DNA of 64,000 bases from Erythroxylum novogranatense (GCA_029891385.1 CM057228.1:69641523-69705522), one strand, 5' to 3'. Numbered from the stretch's first letter, positions 44,864-57,000 are shown. Program-made: numbers and translations. Notes: a model not told the origin generated them from the letters alone.

Positions 44864-46996
44864 TGAAGGAAAATCCCGGGGTGTCCATCATATGGACACA
44901 ATGCGGAAAACAAAACTTTTTGTTCCGGGAAGTTCCCGAAAGCCAGGATCCAAGTGTTTGTACAAACAATCAAACCATAACGACCAAAGGAGACCGTCTC
45001 TAACGGTATCCACGCAGAGGTCAGAAAACCTAACCGGGACAAACTCTTTTGACCCAGAAATAGCTAGAACAAATTAAAGGCTGCTAGACCTTACCTTTGT
45101 CCTTGGAGAGCTATAGGAGATGATTCTGAAGCCTTGGAAGAGAAGAGACCATGCATCACGATTGTGAGAGAACTTGAAAAACAATTTTTCAAGCAACTTA
45201 ACCCTTAAGCTTTTCACTCTCTATAGCCTCCCACAACCATCTACCACTCAAGTCTTCAAATTATTTATCTCATAAACTAGTTGAAGACATTGAGGAGATC
45301 ATGGAGGTGAGTTCGTGAGCTTCACCGTGTGTGAGATGAGAGAGGCTTAAAAACACTTTTTATATAAAACTTAACTCTTAAGCTTTGCCTTTTTTCTTCA
45401 ACTCACGCACGGCCACTACTTGCCTTCTTTTTATATCTTCAACTTTTGAAGACATTAAATGGTCAAGAAATGAGAGCCATACACGTTGATCACTAATGGC
45501 ATTAAATGAATGGTGAGTCATTACTTTGACTAAGTCAAAGTCTTATTCTCCAAAACTTATCAACGTCCATCTATATATATATATTAATCAATTAATTAAT
45601 TATTTAATTAATTAATCCATAAATATGTATATATTAATGCTGAAGCGGTCCAGTCATACTGGGGTCGGTCCTACCGCCCTGTCGGGCCCCGGTACCGAAA
45701 AATCGTCGGAGACCCTTTTCAGCAATGCTGATGTCGCGATCTCATCGGGACATATCCCAATCTCATCAGGATCCATTTAATCCTATTGCTCTCCATTTAT
45801 TGGATCACTATCCAAAACTATTTTACAGATCCTCCGAGCCACTCTTATGCGTGTGACCCATTAGGTTCCCGGTTATGTTGGCCACTTAGATTAACACTTA
45901 ATCTGAGCAAGTCATGGCGGCGCCTAGCAACACATCATGACCCCAATTGACCGGAAAGTAATTGGTTTGACTAATGAACCCTATGCTCATCAGAACCATA
46001 TCACGAACCTTTCCATAGACAATTACCGTGCAATTCGTCCTTTCCCCATCCTATACCCCACTTGGTTATGAGTATGGTCTAAGTGTCAACTCTCACTAGA
46101 CTGAGTCTAGCCCAAGTGATATCAGTTCTCGTCTTAGGACTCATTACTTTATATATCAATGAAGACACTCTTCATGACATATTACTCCGGCCAGAGATTT
46201 CCAAGTAATGATCCTGACAAGAGGCCATGGGTATCTCTTCTGCTATAACAGAAGTGGTAAATCCTTTATTGGCTACTCAATTACCTTGAATACCTCAAGT
46301 CGTACCCAATCACCACCCTATGAGCGACCTCTCGGAAGGCAACAAGGAATGGAGTCAAAGCACGTAATCAAGATTCAAGATATCCTTGAGTACCTCAAGT
46401 CTAAAGATACTTGCACCATTGCTATGATGAGATTATCACTGACATTTAAATAGGACATCCATGTGATGATCTCATGGCGGGTCATCCAATGTACTTACTA
46501 TCGTTAGTAAGCATCCACATGTCAAATCTAAATATCTCAATATTTACAGCTTCGAGATCCACCGCTGATCCAATCAAGGAGTATGACATAAGTTAGTCAT
46601 CCGGATTAACGATGTCCATTCTCGTTAATCCTATGACTAGGATAATTTAGATACTGACATAATTGCACATGATAGGAATCTCAGTAGTATGACCACATCA
46701 TAATTTCCTTCATGCTATGTCATATATCATGGACTTCATTAATTCGATTTAAAGATCAATATCAATTCATAAACAATGTTGATGAACATCAAATTAATGA
46801 AATATGCCTTTATTTATTTATTCATAAAGTCTACACATGACTTTGAATAAAACGCGCTAAAGGGGATTGCCTTTAGGGCACAAATTAACAGTACCGTCCT
46901 TGAATAAGTCGACTTACCCAATGTACAAGTCGACTTATCGGTACTGGACATGTGTAAGTCGCCTTGCATAAGCACACAAGTCAACTTAGACTTACA
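44864..46996. mobile_element. Solo LTR H, copia-like, inside element G pol
   Basis: 2133 bases from TGAAGGAAAATCC to GACTTACA, flanked by the 5-bp duplication CCATC (44859-44863 and 46997-47001). Removing it rejoins the G protease-RT linker at the PYRMAP site. Near the start, GTGTCCAT and ATGGACAC form an inverted repeat. The last ~92 bases hold four AAGTCGACTT-type palindromes. Blocks such as ATGCGTGTGACCCATTAGG (45848) recall plant copia LTRs. No coding region. Orientation is not certain. Confidence 0.9.
46905..46987. repeat. AAGTCGACTT palindrome array at the end of LTR H
   Basis: TAAGTCGACTTA (46905-46916) and AAGTCGACTT (46927-46936) are perfect palindromes. AAGTCGCCTT (46956-46965) and AAGTCAACTT (46978-46987) each have one change. 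The array ends 9 bases before the LTR terminus. Confidence 0.9.
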
Positions 46997-47700
46997 CCAT
47001 CTGATAAGGCGGAATCAAAATCGGCCTGGTACCTGACACAAGCTCAATGGAAAACTCAATCTCCTGAGCTGGCGGTAGTCCTGGCAATTCCTCGGGAAAG
47101 ACGTCCAAAATCCTCGACCATGGAATATCCTCCACTTCCCTCTATCAGCTCTGGAGTCTATCACATAAGCCAGAAACGCCTCACAACCCTTACTCATCAT
47201 CTTCTCCGCTGTCAATGCTGACACAATCCTAGGCGGACTCGCTTTCCTGTCCCCAGTAAACACTACTCTTCTGCCATCATCCAATTCAAACTCCACATCT
47301 TACATTTACAATCCAAACGGGCGTTGTACTTTTCCAATGTATCCATGCCCAAAATCACATCTAAACCGCTCATCTTTAGTGGCATCAAATCGACCGCTAG
47401 AAGTTCTCCACCAATGCGAATTTCACAACCTCTATATACTTGACCAATCACAATACATTGGCCGATTGGAGTACTCACCATCAGCGGAGTATCCAATGGG
47501 CTCACAATCAAATCACACACGGGTCTACTCGAGGAAATAAACGAATGAGTAGAACTCGGATCAATCAAAACTATCACATCATCAGAAAATAACTGCACTG
47601 CAGTCCATGACAACATCAGTGCGGTCTCAAAGATCCTCCTAGTCATTGCAAACACCCTAGCTGGTGCCTGCCCTCTCGGTCTCCCCAGAAGATTCGCCCT
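46997..47700 (-). pseudogene. Element G: retropepsin and linker to RT
   Basis: The protease shows the active-site block as DPSSTHSF (Gly changed to Ser in the D-x-G triad, GGT/C to AGT), the VSTPIGQ and VYRGCEI flap region and GLDVILGMDTLEKYNARLDC. The frame shifts near 47265-47296; the following piece (47015-47296) reads VEFELDDGRRVVFTGDRK, AFLAYVIDSRAD and GFWTSFPRNCQDYRQ-like out-of-frame linker. The triad change and frameshifts make it inactive. It is cut from RT by solo LTR H. Confidence 0.88.
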
Positions 47701-48913
47701 CCTGGCAGCATCAGAACTACCTACCTCTGTCCCAGTCCTCTGACCCATGATCTCTGTCCTCTTCGGAGCTGGCATCTGACCTCTCTCCTGTCGTGGAGGC
47801 TGAGGACACTCTCGCAATGTGTCCCTTCTCCCACAGTTGAAACAAGCTCCTGTCGATCCAAGCACTCTCCTCTATGAGGTTTCCTTGATGCTCACACGCC
47901 GGGATAACCGATCTATCTCCCTCTCCTCTTCTACCGTCACCCACCGTTGAAGCTTGGTGAGAGACAGTAGAAGTCCTCATCGACCTCGACCGGCTAGCCC
48001 CACTGCTCCTCTCCTCTGAATAATCTGGGAAGCTTCTAGCACTCCTGTATAGCATAAGAGTATTAGTGCTACCCCCTCTCCTGGACTGCTCTCTGCCCTT
48101 TCTCTTCCTGTTCGCAGCACTCTTGATGTTTTCTATGTTCTTCACCCGAAGAGCTTCCTCAACTAACTGCTGGAAGTCACCAAAATTCTGCACTATAACT
48201 TTCTCTCTGATAGCCAAATGCAATCCTGACTCAAACCTGCGACATCTGGCAACCTCACTCAACATCAAGTCTGAAGCATACCGGGATAACTGAGTGAACC
48301 TGCGCTCATACTCAGCAACTGTCATATCCCTCTGAGTGAGACTCAAAAACTCGCTCTGCTTCTGCTGGACATAAACCTCTGACAGATATTTCTTCTTGAA
48401 CGCAGCCATAAAATCCTGCCATGCCAACCCTACTGGCCTCATCTGACTGCCCAGCACGGTCTCCCACCAATGCAGAGCATCTCCCTGAAGCAAACTGACA
48501 GCATACACCACTCGTTCATCTGCCTCGCAATCCATCTGATCCAGTACCCGCTCTGTCCTCCGCAACCATGTCTCAGCTTCCTCAGGATCGGCTGTCCCAA
48601 AGAAGTCAACTACTCCATACTTCCTCAACTTGTCGAACTATTTTCTCCTCTTCACTGGGGCCGGAGCAGAAGGCTGTGACATCTGGCCCATAGCCTGAAC
48701 AAACGCCTGAAACATCCTCGGGTCAAACTGGGGCACTTGCCCTGGTGGAATCGGCGATTCCTGAGTCGACGAACGCATGGGCTCACTCTCTAGCCCTACA
48801 GAAGCCTCAACATGCATTGGGGCTACAGACTCATCAGTCATCTCCTCCCTAGTCGGAGAGTCAGGTGCAACAGACCCTTGCATAGCTCCTCGTGTCCTTC
48901 TACGAGGTGGCAT
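47701..48913 (-). pseudogene. Element G: gag (one stop and one frameshift)
   Basis: Starts MPPRRRTRGAMQGSVAPDSP at 48913, ~150 bases from the primer site. A TAG at 48638-48640 replaces the glutamine of the KKGKQFDKL block (CAG to TAG, by comparison with element K). The capsid domain then runs cleanly: RKYGVVDFFGTADPEEAETW, LLQGDALHWWETV, MTVAEYERRFTQLSRYASD, FESGLHLAIREKV. A frameshift near 47860 precedes the zinc knuckle, which reads CFNCGRRDTLREC: the usual histidine is missing. Gag would assemble the particle and bind RNA. Confidence 0.92.
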
Positions 48914-49061
48914 CGTACTCCTTCAAATGGAAACACTAAGAATTAGCTATATGACAATCTACATGTATGCATGATATGTATGTCACGTAATAATGTAACA
49001 AGTAATCATATATCACACAATTCTATTATGCATTCTAAACCAAGGACACATAAACCTAGGC

Positions 49062-49073
49062 GCTCTGATACCA
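49062..49073 (-). other. Element G primer binding site (tRNA-iMet)
   Basis: TGGTATCAGAGC on the minus strand, 4 bases from the 5' LTR end (49078). Confidence 0.95.
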
Positions 49074-51533
49074 AACATGTCAGGCGTAGTCCCAGATGTC
49101 CATTTCGAGGGCGGCCCTCGGTCGCTACCGACGACGGGCGCTCCATATACCGTCGGACCGATCCCAACATCCATACAAATAACCATTCGATCCGTATAAC
49201 AATACGTATACCCATACATGTACACATTCTGCACATGCATTCTACACATTCATTCATCATTCCATAAGCATAATTCATCCGTCATTGTCATACAAAAGCA
49301 TTCAACACTATTCTCAAATGCAGCGTAATACAAAATAACATGAAATCTCAAATACAAAGTATGTTCCATGATGACATGCTCGGAGGGCCAACCAAAGGAC
49401 TAACTTATACAAGTTCCTAGCTAGCTCGAAGCTTCTGATGCCCTGCAAGATCGACAATCGGCTCGATCTGCACCTGAGGAGGGGAGAATAATGGGGTGAG
49501 CGACGAAGCTCAGTGGCATATATGTTTATAGCCATTGGCAACGAGCCACACAATCAAGTATATACATATACATATCACTAGAAAATCATAATTCATCAAT
49601 TCAATTCACATTCGTATAACATAAGTCATGCATTCACTATTCCTCAACATATAAATCAAGATGCAACATAATTATCAAACTCATTATGTATTATCAGAAG
49701 CACCCACTCCCGCTGAGACCGAACCCGACATCTACAAAGTGATATCTCGAGCCCGTGACCCATGAGGGTGGTATCTAAAGCGATCAATGCGATCAATTAT
49801 CCGTAAAACATTTTCTTTTAAAAACATTTGAAAAGCAGAAATCAATAAACCAATCGGGCCCGCAATACGGAAATACTTTTAATTAAAACACTATTTCAGT
49901 AATCAATTCAGGAAACATTATTAGTCAGTTAAGGCCCTTTATAATAACAATACAATTTTTACGAAAACACAATTTTACACATCAATCAGAAAGACTCATT
50001 TACACATAACTCAGAAAGACACTAATGCAGACGCGAACTGATCCCGACCCTAGTCTCCGACTCCAGTGCAGCAGACATACTCCCGTTCGTCTAACGGGGA
50101 CTCTTCAATCCCTGAAAAATAGTTGCAATATTGGGTGAGTTTGCGAACTCAGTGAGAAACCATCATCGATGGTTCACTCAAATCATGCATTAAGCAAATT
50201 ATGACAAAGACGACACAAGTAATAACAATTAACGATTATTATATAACAAAGGTACGATAGTATATATCGATTATGCGAGATCGGTAACAATATTACAAAG
50301 AGCTTATGCGTTCACGATTGCATCACAATATACAGTAAATCATGGCATCACACAGTTCAGTAATCGTCATACAATTTAACAATTCAAGCGATCATGTATA
50401 TAATGCATATGAGACTCTTTCCGCTTATTCAAGATTGTGCCCAAGTGCTCGATCGGTGTTGATGGGGGACGCGTCGAGATTTTCCCCGGGCTAAGCCCGA
50501 CAAGATGCGATGTTCGAGCTCGAGGCTCTTTTCAATGATAATAGCAACTGGGAAACGCCCATTATCGATCATACATTTATGCATGCAAAGGCAATGTTCG
50601 ATAATTCAAAGATTCAAATGATTGATTAATTTACAAGATATGGCTATAAAGCCCAAGATATCGATTCCAGATCATGCAAAGGATCCATTCAAGATCAATA
50701 AAGCATGCATTTCAATCCAATAAATTTCAGTAATCATGAAATTGTTCAGTCCAATTCAGTAGTAGCATGCAATTCGATCCTAATCACGTCAGTAATCACA
50801 CAGTTCACCTTTGCAAGTAGTCATGTAGTCCCATTCAGTACAGTAAAAGCATGCAATTTGATCATATACATTTCAGTAATCATGTACTTCACATTGGTAG
50901 TAATTCACAGTGACATAAATTCACATTGAGCATTTAGACAATCAGGAATTTGAGGAACCAACTAGGTTACTCACCTGAACTTCCGAGCTACCTGCCTGGA
51001 AGTCTCAGCACTGTCCGTGGAATGACGATCCAACGGCGCCTCTATAATAGTAAAATACAGTCTCATCATTAAATGCTCAATTGACAGTTCAGTAATGCAT
51101 ATGTCTCAGTGCAATGATGTACAATGCATGTTCACGATTTCCGGTTCTAAAACCCAATTCTGACATCCTATGTCCAATTTCTAACTCTTCATCCAATTGA
51201 TCGACAATAATTGATCCATTCCTAAAAATTCAGTCAATTTCCCCAATTCGAATCCCCTAAAGCAATTTCCTATTCATCAGTCAAATCATCCATTGAAAAT
51301 CCCAATTATAACTCCAATTGTCTCAATGCAGTACTTAGGTCACACTATGAATCATAATTGACCCTAGATCTCAGTGAATCAGTACCATCATAATTAACTT
51401 CCAATTCCCATAATTATCCTCAATTGTAGACCTCTTTCCCTAGTCCGTAACGAATCTGAAATTACCTCAATTGGAGGTCTACACCATAAATTATGCCCAA
51501 TAAACCATAATTAAACCAATGAAATAGTCTCCT

Positions 51534-51735
51534 CGCCGCGGCCTTGCGCCTCTCGCCACGACGCAGAAAGGTACGCTCGCCGCGGCGAACAACACGCCCT
51601 TGGCTCGCCGCGAGACGAAGAAGCACGTCGCGGCGTCATACGTATATGACGCTCGTCACGGCGTCCTACGCAAGCTCGCCGCGGCGAAGGAATGAATTTT
51701 CCTCGCCGTGAGGCTTGCCTGCAGGTCGCGGCGTG
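51534..51735. repeat. Palindrome island in solo LTR I (CGCCGCGGCG type)
   Basis: CGCCGCGGCG is perfect at 51578-51587 and 51677-51686. One-step variants: CGCCGCGGCC (51534), CGTCGCGGCG (51626), CGTCACGGCG (51654) and GGTCGCGGCG (51724). LTR A, the same family, uses CGTCGCGACG at this place. Confidence 0.88.
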
Positions 51736-52125
51736 CGGCGATCCCCCTTCGTCTTCTCCGATCGATCCTCTCTCTAAAACCACCATTAATTCTCCCAACT
51801 ACCCTAAATCAACTCTAATAAACACCATAAATGCAGTAGAAACCATTAAGAACAACATTAATGACATTCAAACTTACCAATCACAGATCGATCCACAAAT
51901 CACCGTAACCCTAAAAATCTTCCGATCCACGATTACTCCCCTCTAAAGCCTCTCAATCGTTCATCAATCACAGTAAACAAGTTAGGCTAGCATAAAGAGA
52001 AGAAATCCATAAGGAAAGAATCAAAGAATCCTCACCTGTGGGAGGAATCGAAGACGCCGAAGGAAAGAGAAAGAAGAAGCTTGCGTTTTCCTTCAATAAA
52101 ATTTCCCCAAATTGCCAAACTTTTA

Positions 52126-52134
52126 CTATTTATA
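52126..52134 (-). promoter_or_regulatory. TATA box of LTR I
   Basis: TATAAATAG on the minus strand about 485 bases into the LTR, followed by a pyrimidine-rich leader and the CAG|GTGAGG donor ~95 bases later. Confidence 0.7.
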
Positions 52135-53376
52135 GACATAGGTCTCCAAATCAGTCCAAATTTTAGTCTCTAAATTTCAGTGGCTAAACGTATTTATTTC
52201 CTATCAGTCCCACTCTAACCTTTCCATTTCCATTGAACAATTCCTTCGGTACTATACCGTCAATCGATCAGTCTCTCAAATATTTCCGGTCTGGGCATTT
52301 CCTCCCGAATTCCTCGAAAATTTCCTATAAGACATCATCAATTTCCAATTACACTCAAACCATTTTAAATCAGTCATTTGAACCCAGTAACTCCTAATTT
52401 CTCAATCAGTCACAATCCAGTTAATTCAGTAAATTCCAATTCGCAATTCACTACCGGAAAATCATGAATGCAAGTACCTATGAATAAATGCATATGCAAT
52501 AAAGCTGTTCCTCTATTATTAGAGGCCAGTAACACACTCAATCAGTGAATGCAATGAAACCTATCAATATGTCCCAATTTACCAGAATGCCCTTGCTAAC
52601 AGTAACGGGATGTTACAATTATGCTCAACAAATCCATCGTGTATGCACAATCAATTGGCTTGAGAGTTCCGTAATCCATCCGGATAACCCAAAGGTAAAT
52701 CCGTAATCCATCCGAGTCGGATTTCTCAAGGATCTCGTTGCCACAAGCGGGCAGCCGGGAGAAAGCTTTACTGTCAACGTGCAAGTGACTCCATCCGTAA
52801 CTCTCTTACCCAAACAAAGCACATAATCCACTCGATCCATGCTCAAAGCATGTTTCACATTTTCTCAAATCTCGTTCTGGTCCATTGCCATAAAGGCCTA
52901 TCAATTCATGCATAATTCTATCATACTCAAAGACATATTCAAAAGTTCTAATGTAATTCAATACAATCAAGATCATATAATGCAAGCAAGAACACATCAT
53001 GCAATTGCCCATACACACAATAACCATAAACATATTACCCACCTAGTATCGCTGGAGTATCGGACTCACTGTTGTCCTTCCTCTTGCGATTGGGTCAAAT
53101 CAGCTTGGTTCCCTATAATAAACCAAGTTTCCATACAATTAATATCTATAGAAAATAATCAAAGCTTGAAAGACCAAAATAAAGCAAAAAAGTCTCCATC
53201 TGATTTCCTCCTAAAATTCTAAACCCTTCGAAACAATTTCCGACTTCCCTTCTTCATACAACTTGTAGTCCTTAATCTCTAGTTCGCAACGAATCTAAAA
53301 TTACCTCAATCGGACATCTACACCAAAAGATGTCTTCGAAAATAAAAAAATCTCACTTTCGGAAACAAAGGGGGTT

Positions 53377-53580
53377 CGCCGCGGCGAAGGGACGCTTGCC
53401 GCGGCGAAAGACCCTACTCGCCGCGACGTTAGCCGCGGCGAAGGCTCGCTGTGACGTGCACCAAATTGCGTGCCGCGGCGTGCTCATCACTCGCACGCCG
53501 TGACGTGCACATGGTGCACGCGGCGTCATCCGTTTCCATCGCACGCCGCGGCGTGCTCTTGCGCACGTCGCAACGTGCGG
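53377..53580. repeat. Palindrome island in LTR G2
   Basis: CGCCGCGGCG (53377-53386; TTCGCCGCGGCGAA with flanks), CGCCGCGACG (53419), GCCGCGGC (53398, 53432), TGCCGCGGCG (53471), GTGCAC pairs around ATG (~53506-53520) and the perfect 16-mer GCACGCCGCGGCGTGC (53541-53556). It is about 80 bases longer than the G1 island, with more words, although the two LTRs were identical at insertion. Confidence 0.9.
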
Positions 53581-54242
53581 GTCGGAGCTTCGACTTCGAA
53601 TCCCTCTTTTCTGCATTTTTCGACTTCATTTTGCTCCAAACTCAAATGCAACACACCCACAATATAGATCAAGTCTTCTACTACCATTCTAACCCATTCA
53701 AAGCTTCAAATCAAACACAAACACATCAAGCTAAGGAAATCTCTACATTTTCACCCAAAAACCCTAAAACCTTCGTTATACTCAATCCAAGCTATCTAAC
53801 TGTTTAATCCATCCAGAAACAAGATAGAAAGATGCTAAACTTACCGATTGAAGCTCTAAAATCGTTGAAACTTGCCGAAATCACAAACCCTTTTTCCTCT
53901 TCTCTTCTCCTTCCACCGTCGGCACTTCTCTATTCTTTCCTTCTTCTTTTCTTTCCTTTTTCTCTTTTCTTTCTATTCCTTTCTTTTCCTTTTAACCTAA
54001 GACATGTAATAATGACTATCTTACCCCTCTATACAAGTCTAAACCCATACAACTTAAATGAACTTCCCAAATTGCTCTCACATAATTAAATCCTCTAATT
54101 CTCATTTAAACCTCATAAAACGCAAATATACCTCAATTATCCACTAATACTCCCAAAATAAATCAAACTAAACCATAAACACATAATTATCAAAATCCAT
54201 GCTTAATATTATCATAAAAAAAAATCGGGGTCTAACAGGCAT

Positions 54243-54377
54243 GGAGCTCCTTCATAGATTCCCTCAAGTTTACGACTACACAGGACCATTATGTGGAAAT
54301 GTGTAATGCATCATGCTTATGGATCTACTCAAACCATTCTGATGTGCTTACGTTATGTTAACAAGTTTGGTGCATTC
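54243..54377 (+). mobile_element. Chromovirus LTR J, middle part
   Basis: 135 bases between elements G and F that continue LTR J. It ends CATTC, the left TSD of F. No gene. Confidence 0.65.
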
Positions 54378-56466
54378 TGTTGGATCGAAAAAAGAAAACA
54401 TGATTTGTTTGAAAAAACGATAGATTTCAAAACTTTTAAGAAATCATTACTTGAAGCGGAAGCAACAAATCCAAATCAACATGCCAATCCATACATGATA
54501 TGGTATAAGGATAATAAAATATAAACAAGATCAAGAATATTACCGACTCCTTCGCTATAGCTTTGAATCCTCACTATGCTATCCTCTCCTTCGTGTATCC
54601 AAATCCTTTGCCTTTGACTCTTTTCCTTTAGCAATCTACTTTCTCCTTGTTGTAGTATCCTCAACCAATTAGATTTGCCACCTGTTCTTCAAGGACAATT
54701 AGGTTAACAAAATCCTTTGGTGGGATAGGAGAAGAAATGTTTGGAGGAGATTTTCTTAGAAGAAGAAGAAGCAAAATTGAAACTCTTTCAATTGGTATCT
54801 TCGATTCTCTCTTTCATGAAAGGAGAGAAGGTGTAAAGAACATGCAAGAACTCTTTCTTGCCTACCAATTTTGTATATGCATGTATGGAAGGAGAGAGAG
54901 GCATCAAATGCATCACTTCTTTCATTAATCACTCATAAAATAGCCAATAATTGAGATTATCTTCATTTATCTTTATGATGGCTATTTGAAAAGACCATAA
55001 CCTAAAATTCAATACCCAATTTCGGTTTTGCCAAGAAGAAAGAAGTAAGATGGTCCATCTAATGTACATCTTTCATCTTTAATCTAATGAATGCAAATAG
55101 GTTACAAGCCAACATTAAAAGACAACCATTAAACCATTTAAGGGTAAGTTCATAACTCCATTTAATGATGATTAACCATAATAAAGACCATATTTATTTA
55201 GCATTTTTAATGTCAAATGTGTGGTTACACATTTAACCTAGAAATAACCGAAATTGCTATCTTCTTCTTAAAAAAATTGTTTTAATAAAATTAATCTAAT
55301 TAATTACATTAAACCAAAAACCAAGCCCATTACTAAATGTACATTTGGGCTTCTTTAATTAGACCAAGCTCAGGATTCAATTATGGGCTTCAAATTAACC
55401 TCCATTTATATTTCTTACTTAGCTTGATAACCTTCCTTAAAGCCAAGTGGAGAATCTTATTAGACTTTGATAATTCAAGCTCCAATAAGCCCAGAATTAA
55501 TTCAATCTCATTGGAATTAATTCTAGCTTATTAACTAAATGTCATTCCACTAAAGACAATTAGTTGAACTCTTGAATTATTAAATATTATGAGAATATGT
55601 CCAATTGCAAACCCTATTTAGAACCTTATTATAGCCATCCGCACAACATAGGGTAAAATTACTGTTTTGCCCTTATGTTGGTTTTTCCTTCTAGATATCT
55701 CATTTTACTTTATATGGTGATTAACACATAAGATCTCATCTCAGTGTTAAGACTTGATGAGTAGCTAGTCCATCAAACTCATGGTGCCGTTTAATCACCA
55801 AATCTCCTTAAAACATCTGAAGAGATGATAACACTATAAACTCTTTATTTGAGTGAATGTTCACGATACATGTTTCAATTAATAATTCCAACATGCGATA
55901 ATCGGATTAATACTCTATAAAATCCATTCCGATCATATCAAGAATTATAATGAAACATATATGAGTTCACCACTCATCAAGATTATGGTTCATAATAAGC
56001 GAATGCTTAAGTTGTATGTTTTATGATTAAAGTAACGACCCATTTTACTCTTGAAAACATACTTGATTCCAGATTCATTTAATAGTGTCATTATCGATAG
56101 TCAACTACTATCATGATATGAAACTCATCATTCCTTTGAAGTAAACTCCTTTACTTATATGGAGATAAATCGCAACACTACTAGCTCTAAACCATAATCA
56201 AGCGACCAACTTGATTATTCAAGCGTGAATCAATTAATTGATTCTAATAATATACATGTTTCCCATACATCTCTATGTATATGTATATTACTTACAAAAG
56301 AATCTTAGTACCTTATGACCAGATATATAATGCTCATACAGATAAAACCAAACTCTTTTGTTTTATTAATAATAAATATTTTCATTACAAAACTGTAAAT
56401 GAAGAAGATAAAGTTACATGTAAATACACTTGCTTTACAGGGCACTATATTTACATAACTCCAACA
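54378..56466 (+). mobile_element. Solo LTR F, copia-type
   Basis: 2089 bases, TGTTGGATCG to ACTCCAACA, with TSD CATTC (54373-54377 and 56467-56471). The first ~315 bases recur inverted at 32983-33297. An A/T-rich TTTTATTAATAATAAATATTTTC stretch near the 3' end resembles copia LTR R/U5 regions. A 123-codon ORF at 56275-56646 crosses the LTR end and is not a gene. There is no internal region; hence solo LTR. Confidence 0.9.
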
Positions 56467-56471
56467 CATTC

Positions 56472-56996
56472 ATGCTTTGTAACTTGTGGATTTTTGTCTG
56501 AAAATTTAAGAAAAATGTGTTTTATAAACTCAATGAAAATTTTATATAACAAGAAAAATGGTTTCAATGGTTTTGCTTATTTTTCGTTACAAACTGTTAC
56601 CCACGAGCTGTCAAACTCAGCCCCTTTCTGTCCTATCTTTAAGTGATAGCTAAGAGATCAAGTGATCAAGAGCCTAAGGGAATATCTTGAAATTTGCTAT
56701 TTTTGTAATAAGCCAATGGTGTGGGTTTTGATATGTAAATAAAGCTTTTCAAACTCTGTTGCTTTAGAAATGAAATGATAGATTAAAGTAGTTCGGTTTT
56801 GTATGTCAATATTGACTTCCTCGTAATATGGTTGAGTTGAAGTAATAAGTTTCATTTGGTGTGTTGAATGTTATGGGCATGCCACCTTTGTGGGCTGATG
56901 CCTAATAAGGGTTCATGGAAATATCCCTATAGGAAAAATTTTGCTTAGTATCATAATTCTCCAGGTTTGGGCTCCTAAATCGTTCGGGGTCCAACA
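56472..56996 (+). mobile_element. Chromovirus LTR J, 3' part
   Basis: Ends TCGTTCGGGGTCCAACA at 56996, like LTR K's end, and is followed by a degenerate tRNA-Met primer site. Non-coding. Confidence 0.7.
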
Positions 56997-57000
56997 GTTG

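Larger units (their letters stand above)
49695..52617 (-). mobile_element. Solo LTR I (same family as LTR A)
   Basis: Inserted in the G 5' LTR with TSD ATTAT (49690-49694 and 52618-52622). It starts TGTAACATCCCG at 52617; the other terminus reads CAGAAGCACCC instead of TGTAGCACCC, so that end has mutated. It contains TATAAATAG (52126-52134), a first exon of ~65 nt ending CAG|GTGAGG (52035/52036), an island (51534-51735), hairpins AACCATCATCGATGGTT (50158-50174) and GAGTTTGCGAACTC (50137-50150), and TTTTTCAG|G (50112-50114). The cleanest example of the LTR-intron layout. Non-coding. Confidence 0.9.
39877..54237 (-). mobile_element. Chromovirus element G, nearly complete (Tekay/Del type)
   Basis: Minus strand: 3' LTR 39877-42054, internal 42055-49077, 5' LTR 49078-54237. 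TSD GGCAT at 39872-39876 and 54238-54242. It was split by solo LTRs H and I. In the part I compared (40118-40357 against 49314-49553) the LTRs differ at five of ~240 bases, so this is the youngest large insertion here. It lies in LTR J, a related chromovirus LTR of opposite orientation. Confidence 0.95.
49078..54237 (-). mobile_element. Element G 5' LTR (contains solo LTR I)
   Basis: Same LTR as 39877-42054, about 2.23 kb once LTR I and one TSD copy are removed. It has an acceptor-like CAG (49474-49476), the CACGTGCACGTTGAC relative (52783-52797), the leader exon (about 53040-53109), a large palindrome island (53377-53580) and the donor-like CG|GTAAGT near 53844. Confidence 0.93.

Noticed and set aside
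56275..56646. 123-codon ORF as a possible host gene
   Set aside because: It crosses the exact 3' boundary and TSD of solo LTR F into LTR J; no recognisable domain.
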